The position numbers and the translations under genes were made by a program. DNA of 64,000 nucleotides from Anastatus disparis (Eukaryota; Arthropoda; Insecta; Hymenoptera; Eupelmidae), in assembly GCA_017163975.1 (NCBI GenBank), contig JAFFSR010000370.1, forward strand, positions 2,170,001 to 2,234,000. The letters run 5' to 3'. The notes below the pieces were generated by a model. The model saw only the letters and a program-made list of their open reading frames with translations. It made no database searches and was not told the origin of the DNA. Shown one piece after another: positions 58,146 to 64,000 of the stretch; the stretch's first letter is position 1, and every line of letters starts with the position of its first letter.

Positions 58146-58582
58146 ACTATCCTTCTTTTCTCTTTCTTATATAACTTTATCTTTACTTTGTTTTGCTTCT
58201 CAAGAATTCTTCTTGCTTTACTTATTTTCTTTTCTTATCTTTTTAATATTCTTTACTTTCTTAATATATTTTTCCTTTTATTTTGCCGCCACGTGTAACC
58301 TGTATCTCTATACCTCTATAAGTCTTCTGTTTTACCTATCGGTCTTTTCCTCTTTATCTTCCCTTCTTTCTACCTGCTGTCTATCCTTCTCTTTCTTCTC
58401 AGTAGATGTCGCTTCTCTCTCTTATGCTTTGATTACCTTCTTGTAGAATCATTCTTTCTTTTTTCTTTTCTCCTTTTCCTCTCTATTATTTTCTCCTTTG
58501 CTTTCTTTTTTTTTTTTTTTTTTTTTTCTTTTCCTTTTTTCTTTTTTCCTTTTTCTTTCTTTTCTTCTTTTTCTTTTTCTTT
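58146..58582 (-). other. Purine-rich (minus strand) spacer between LINE ORFs
   Basis: 58505-58585 is almost pure T/C on the plus strand, including a run of more than 20 T. On the minus strand it reads as an A-rich tail directly after ORF2, followed by purine-rich sequence leading to the coiled-coil ORF. It may be the 3' end of one LINE joined to the 5' region of another. Confidence 0.5.
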
Positions 58583-59451
58583 TCAACTTATATTATTACT
58601 TATTCTTTCTTTTTCTTTTCTTACCCAGTCTACCTTTGCCAATCTTGCTGTCATATTTACATTTCCATTCATTGCCTCTATCCAATTTAAACCTTTTATT
58701 TTTGTATAATTACATACCTCAAATATGTGCTTTAGCGTTTCCCCTTCTTTATGACACAATCTACACTTTCTTTCTACTTCACCCATCCAAAATTTATTTT
58801 CTCTGCATTCATTGCCTAGTCTGAATCTAGCTATTTTCTTTATGTTGCTTCTTTTTGTACCATCTTCATTTATCAAGTAATTTTGTGCCTCTAACCATCC
58901 ATTAGCTATTATTTTAACTTCTTTTGTATATTTGGACTTTTCTAACTTGTTCCAATTTTCATTCCATTCAATTTCTTTACTCTTTTCTTCCATTGCTTCA
59001 TGTATTTTTTCTTCTCTTTCTATTTTTTTATAGTATTCCTTTACTGATAGGCCTCTTTTTTCTAGTGCTTTCCTTATATAATTGTCATTTTTTCTCTCTA
59101 TCTCCACTTTTTTCCCTTTTCTCCTCTCCTTGTTTTTGTTATCCTCTTTTTTTATATTTTCTTGCTTATTTTCTTTTCAACAAATCTTAATTAAATCTTT
59201 TTCATCATACTTTATTACCCTTCCTATTGCTATCTTTTCTATACTGCTTCTTTTTGTTTCTATCATTATAGCATAATCTGGTGTATTCCTTTCCAGTCCT
59301 AATGTCCATTTTATGTATTTTTTCTGTATCTTTTCAATTTCGCCTCTTCTTTCCCAACCCCATACTTCTACTCCATACATGAATATACTTTTTATGAGTG
59401 CGTCAAATAACTTCATTCTTTTTTTCCAATTATTTTTAAAGAGCCTTTCAC
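58583..59451 (-). pseudogene. LINE ORF2 C-terminal region
   Basis: Reading leftward from the element's truncated 5' end: KKRMKLFDALIKSIFMYGVE, VWGWERRGEIEKIQKKYIKW, TLGLERNTPDYAI, a frame break near 59170, and then a second part with SVKEYYKKIEREEKI, KKIARFRLGNECRENKFW and a Cys/His cluster (CRLCHKEGETLKHIFEVC) typical of the end of LINE ORF2 in R1/Jockey-like groups. The reverse-transcriptase active site lies beyond the truncation. A TAA ends it at 58583. Confidence 0.7.
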
Positions 59452-59464
59452 AACGGGAAATATA

Positions 59465-60404
59465 TTTTATGTTATATATATTCAGGCAATATAAATTAGT
59501 TGAAAGCACGTTTAAATATAGAAAACAAAACTAATTTATTATAAGAAAAACATAAATATAAAGATAAGATATGAATTAAACAGAAATGGAATAATGTAAT
59601 ATATGAAATGTAATATACACGTCTGTGAGAGAGTGAGCAAGGGGAGGGCGCGTTGCGAACTAAACAGTACTCGCTTATGACGCTGATCGGTTATATCACC
59701 AATGATACAATATACCCGAACAAGTTCTCTCGAGGAAGAGACACTTGGATATCGCACAGTATAATTACCTACAATAACGCACTGGCCAGCTTACACTAAT
59801 TACCTACGTGCACGTAGACGCCGCTCGCCCGTTACTGTAGCTTCTCCCCTGTACGTAACCAATACGCAGATGCTCTAGACTAGGTCGGTGGAAGACGTCT
59901 TTTCCCGATCCTTGAATTCCGCTGAGCTCTGCAAACGTGGTTGCCTGGACGTAGATCGGTAGAATCCTATACACGCCGATCAACGTATTTGCTGGCCCTT
60001 AATGGCTGACCGCTAAGACGCGCGAAAAGCGGTCAAGCCAAACTCTACAGAAAGAATTTCTGAGAGTGGCAACTTGCAAATATAATATAATACGCAAGTC
60101 GGTATAAACTCACGACTTTTAATAAAGACAATGTTTCGCGCTATCAATTGCGAAGTTAGTCTAACGTATTATACGACCACGTGGCGAAATTCTCTAATGA
60201 GCACAGCGCGGCTTAGGTTTCGTGCTAACGCAACGGTAACCGGAAACTCTCTGAAGCGCCTCGCGGACGGCAAGCTTCTCTCTCGCGTGCCGGTCGTCAA
60301 GATACGCTCTTCTTTACTCGTCTTAGACGAGATATATGACCGAGCGTCTATCCTATTTTGATACCTAAGCGCGCAAGATTCAGACACGGTATAATACCGT
60401 TACA
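59465..60404 (+). other. GC-rich right part of the probable LTR
   Basis: Restriction-like GC-rich DNA without clear coding signs. A 76-codon open frame at 60131-60361 has no recognised motif and an overlapping frame on the other strand, so I treat it as chance. Confidence 0.45.
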
Positions 60405-60639
60405 GTACTAAAGCCAAAATAAGACACAAAAATGAGGCCCGAAAAAAATTGTTGTATATGATAACTACTCATTATATAGGACTCAATAGAAATTGTTATT
60501 CTTATAACGAAAAAATGCGCAGATCCGTAGGAGCCAAGAACTTTTTCCACAAAATAAGGTAGTTCTACTTTATTATGTAATAACGACTAATTATATAGGA
60601 ACCGATAGGAAAGGCAAATCTTATTGCGAGAAAAATTAC

Positions 60640-60880
60640 ACATACCCTTAGAGCATATATACTATGGAGGAAGCATGCCGTGTTAAAAAGGGGTGGCAAC
60701 TTTAGGTAGAGAGAAAGAGAATATTAACTTACATCCTATCTCTCTCGCGTAACACTCCCGTAAGCGCTGCACCAGAGAGACAGTATATGAGTAGTTATTT
60801 TTTTTCTCTCTAACACCATCGTTAAAATAACCACCACTTTTCTATTTCACATACTGCCTCTATGTATATATGCTTGAAAC
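60640..60880. mobile_element. Small imperfect MITE
   Basis: GCATATATACTATGGAGG at the left mirrors CCTCTATGTATATATGC at the right. Inner arms share AAAGGGGTGG/CCACCACTTTT and GAGAGAAA/TTTCTCTC. It contains GCCGTGTTAA, also seen in the ends of the 30905 MITE. Boundaries are uncertain. Confidence 0.45.
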
Positions 60881-62185
60881 ACGTACCAAAAAAATGCACG
60901 AATCAGAAGAACCGAAGATTCGTAGAAGAAGGTAGTAAATATTTTAATTGCAATACTATTTAAAATTCACTGGAGAGTGAATTAACTTTTGAATATTGAA
61001 TTTAAATATACGTTATTGTACACGTAAACAAATATTAAAGAAAAGCTTAAGTTTATTACACATACAATATAAGGCTAAGTTTAAATATGTTATAAATGGA
61101 ATGTCATGTAGTTCTGTTCGATTTCATGTATATAATTAACTTCACCGATTTTCAATAAAGAGCAAATATATGTAGTTCAATATTTGAAACAATAGTAGCA
61201 AAAACAACAGAAAAAAATAAATTTCAAACATAGATTTACTTTATACTAAAAATCAGTGAAACTAAATAACATGAAGTTATATAATAGAACTAGAAGCATT
61301 AAGAAAAAAATAGAAAACTTAAGCTTTGTTTCCAAGAATATTTCACTTTAAATAGTATATTTTTCGCCTAGGGAAGAAAAGTAAAAAATGTCCTGAATCG
61401 TATGTAAATTGTAAGGCACAATTCACAAAAGTCGAAAATTACTTCAACTTCATAGGTGACCGTGAGTATAACGTATAATTTCGAACTTGAGTATCGTCTG
61501 AATATTGAATTCAGTAGACATCAGCTAACAAAATTTTAAAACGTGTAACGAGTTACGTGTAGCGTGTAATATCATCAAGGAACGGCTCTTATGTTTAGAT
61601 TCTTGACCTTAATATATGATTATGAATTTGAACGATGAAATTAAAAATAACCTTTCAACTTGAAACATGCTTAAAAACAAATTTCGTTTTTATTTATAAT
61701 TATAATATCTTTACATATGTATTTTATACATACGAAATATTGAATTTAAATACACAATTATAAGATTAAAATAAAATATTTTAGTTATTTAAGAATTAGA
61801 ATATTTCAAAATAAAAAATCGGTTATTTGCAATTACCCAACAATTTTCAATGAAACATAAATATTACGAAGTGTATGTATCACAAGTAAGGTTATATTAT
61901 ATTTAATCTCATATTTGTTTTTTTTTATTTCCATACCATTGATATTATAATTTATGAATGAGTTCTTAGTATTAATAAAGAATTATTATTTAATCAATTT
62001 GAATTTTTTTTATTGATGACAAGTAACTTTTTAAATATATTTTTATTTGTATTAAAACATAACAAAATGTCAATCAAATAACATTTTCATCAAAATAAAT
62101 TTCAACGCTATGATTATCGAAATAAAAATTTTCATTTAACCATAATCTATCGTAACTATTATTCGTGTAATATATATATATATAT

Positions 62186-62238
<53 letters not shown>

Positions 62239-63198
62239 AGAATAATATATTTAATGAATAATCATTTCATTTAAAGAACAGTTAGATGAATTTATATATT
62301 TATTATTGTGTAACATGAATTATTAAATGAAAGTTTTATTTAATTATCATTTAAAGAATAAACTACTTTAATTAATTTAATGAAAATAGATAAGTATTTA
62401 AAACTTTACTTGTGAACAATTCTTCATAAATAACATTCATGTAACCTTAATCACATATTATATGAATTGTCATTTATGTAAGAATTGTTAAGAATTAAAA
62501 GTATTAATAATAATTTCATTAAAGCAATAAAATTTTTATTAAGAAAAATATATTAATTTTTAGAATATATCTAATGACCTCATTTGAAAAATTATCATGA
62601 CACATTATAAAAATATTCCTTTTAGTATCTTTTTAACATACATTTTATAAAATACAATCTTGAAGTTTTTTTTTATATTAAATTTTTTTAATAGTCAATT
62701 ATAAAGATAGGGAAATATATGAAATATAGATAAATTTTCCTGATTATATCTATAGTTATGAATTCATATTTATGATCTGTCTAGATGAAAGTAAGATTTT
62801 CATAAAAAAGTAAACATTTCAAAGAAAATTGACTTATGATTTGCAAAACATTTATTAAGAATGCGGGAAATAAATAATATTCTTTAATATCACTCTAAAA
62901 TTTGTATTAAATATAATAATTGAAAATTACAATTATTCTATTAGATTGGATTTATTGTCGAAGTTACATTATATTTCACTCTAAATAATCTATACTTATA
63001 AAATTTACACAATATTTTAAATAAACTATGAAAATGATGATCACATATTTAATATTATTTTGAACTATTCAGAGTAGATGGGAGCAGTTTTGATTACCGA
63101 CCGAGAAGTGAAAATGTAATTCTATCATGAATAAAATAATAATACTGTTTTCAAAAGAAATTGTTATCAAATGCAATTTCTTATACATACATGATTGT
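60881..63198. other. AT-rich region, no gene seen
   Basis: No open frame with family motifs, exon or strong inverted repeat was found. A (TA)n/(CATA)n microsatellite occupies 62168-62236. Confidence 0.45.
62168..62236. repeat. (TA)n / (CATA)n microsatellite
   Basis: Two TA runs flank a short ACATACATACATA block. Confidence 0.95.
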
Positions 63199-64000
63199 AC
63201 ACAGAGAAATGAAAATACCTAATAAAAATGTACTAACTTGAGTCAGTAAGATCAGTAGTCAAAAAAACATTACCAGTCGTTTTTTGATTGATACCCTAAC
63301 AACACAAAAACGTTTCAAAATCGTTTTTGAAACGTTTTTCGGTAAACTTATATACGTTTGTAAATTTCGACAAAAATACATATTCAAAACGTTTTTAAAA
63401 CGTAAAATATGTCCGCATATTTTAGATTCTCAAGAGTAATGTAACGTTTATGGAACGTTTAAGAAACGTTTAGAAAACGTTTTCTCGATGAAAATTTACG
63501 CAAGCTCAAATATCCAAACGTTTCCTTAACGTTTAAAAAACGTTTTATTTGGTAAAATTTTTTTCTCTATATAATAATTTTTTAGAATAATAAAATAAAA
63601 CGTTTAAAAAACGTTTTAGAAACGTTTGGAAATTTAAGCCAACGTATTTTTTCACCGAGAAAACGTTTTCTAAACGTTTCTTAAACGTTCCATAAACGTT
63701 ACATTACTCTTAAGAATCTAAAATATGCGGACATATTTAACGTTTTAAAAACGTTTTAAATACATATTTTTGTCGAAATTTATAAACGTATATAAGTTTA
63801 CCAGAAAACGTTTTTAAAACGTTTTTGAAACGTTTTGTGCTGTTAGGGTACTTAGTACATAAATTAAGACGACCTATATTAGTACATCTTTCAACGCGTC
63901 TTATCCCAAAAATTATTTGGTATAGTACCAAATTTCTTCGTACTACGGAACTTAATTATCTTATACTAACATATTACCTATATAATGCACACTGCAGCGC
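63199..64000. mobile_element. ACACGGAGAAA-ended repeat, copy B (runs off the window)
   Basis: Starting ACACAGAGAAATG, the sequence is the inverted counterpart of the right half of copy A: TACTAACTTGAGTCA, TTTTTTGATTGATAC, then after the MITE ACTTAGTACATAAATTAAGA and AACATATTACCTATATAATG. It is interrupted by the MITE at 63294-63848 and cut by the window end. Confidence 0.75.
63294..63848. mobile_element. ACGTTT-dense palindromic MITE
   Basis: This 555-base palindrome has ends CCCTAACAACACAAAAACGT and, in reverse, CCCTAACAGCACAAAACGT. Copy A gives the uninterrupted site GATACTTAG, so a TA was duplicated. About thirty AACGTTT/AAACGTT-type heptamers are spread over its length. It is non-coding; the TA target suggests a Tc1/mariner-type mover. 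Confidence 0.85.

Larger units (their letters stand above)
56884..59451 (-). mobile_element. Minus-strand LINE with 13-bp target duplication
   Basis: AACGGGAAATATA lies at 56871-56883 and 59452-59464. Reading leftward, the sequence between holds the end of a LINE ORF2, then a separate coiled-coil ORF, then about 390 bases of AT-rich tail. The order is odd, because a coiled-coil ORF1 normally precedes ORF2. Confidence 0.75.
56492..60404 (+). mobile_element. Probable solo LTR (TG...CA) split by a LINE
   Basis: It begins TGTAACGGTTATTTTGCCCG and ends ATAATACCGTTACA, with GTAC on both sides (56488-56491 and 60405-60408). A 4-base duplication and TGTAACGG/CCGTTACA ends suit a Gypsy-type LTR. Omitting the LINE at 56884-59451 and one TSD copy leaves about 1.33 kb. 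The right part is GC-rich, contains AATAAA at about 60119 and no coding sequence. No internal retrotransposon region is seen. A DNA transposon with short inverted ends is the alternative. Confidence 0.55.

Noticed and set aside
57451..58446. 331-codon plus-strand frame rich in Ser, Phe and Leu
   Set aside because: It is the antisense shadow of the coiled-coil ORF in purine-rich DNA. The hydrophobic composition follows from the T/C-rich strand.
60131..60387. Two overlapping open frames of over 70 codons on opposite strands
   Set aside because: The GC-rich LTR-like DNA has few stops in any frame. No motif or splice context supports a gene.

Overview
The window is AT-rich eukaryotic DNA, most likely from an insect. 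The evidence is a mix of BEL/Pao and Copia LTR retrotransposons, two LINE lineages, Helitrons, a Polinton fragment, many foldback DNA elements and a tRNA-derived SINE. There is also one spliced host exon that reads as an insect fatty acyl-CoA reductase. A parasitoid wasp or another hymenopteran would fit the composition and repertoire, but that is a guess. Almost everything here is mobile DNA, most of it broken and much of it nested.

Layout. 1-1.4 kb: AT-rich DNA with a foldback element and a strong hairpin. 1.4-5.5 kb: a 4.1 kb element made of two inverted arms, each carrying a damaged copy of the same gene and a 122-bp tandem repeat. 6.4-8.7 kb: a TTAA-type MITE, then a minus-strand Tnp2-like transposase pseudogene. 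9.0-14.6 kb: a decayed Copia element interrupted by three DNA transposons. 15.3-18.2 kb: a 5'-truncated but coding-intact LINE with target duplications. 18.2-22.8 kb: a Helitron carrying an internal ~164-bp satellite, a C2H2 zinc-finger segment and an inverted helicase fragment. 22.9-31.8 kb: a second Helitron Rep/helicase gene, split by a 5.86 kb non-coding element with long inverted repeats and, in the helicase P-loop, by a 259-bp MITE.

32.4-39.2 kb: a BEL/Pao element with both LTRs and degenerate gag-pol. 40.0-42.0 kb: a SINE and a pair of nested PIF/Harbinger-type MITEs. 42.1-42.4 kb: the fatty acyl-CoA reductase exon on the minus strand. 44.9-46.5 kb: a compact non-autonomous Helitron with both ends visible. 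47.0-47.9 kb: a Polinton-type DNA polymerase B fragment next to a MITE. 48.3-52.2 kb: tandem duplications and minisatellites. 53-56 kb: several MITEs. 56.5-60.4 kb: a probable solo LTR split by a minus-strand LINE. 60.4-64 kb: AT-rich DNA ending in a repeat copy that holds an ACGTTT-dense MITE.

No set of genes here works together as a pathway. The value of the window is its insertion record: several reading frames of old elements, and repeat copies elsewhere in the window, give the empty site, so target-site duplications (TTAA, TAA, TA, TGATG and longer ones) can be read directly. All family assignments come from motif recognition without database searches.
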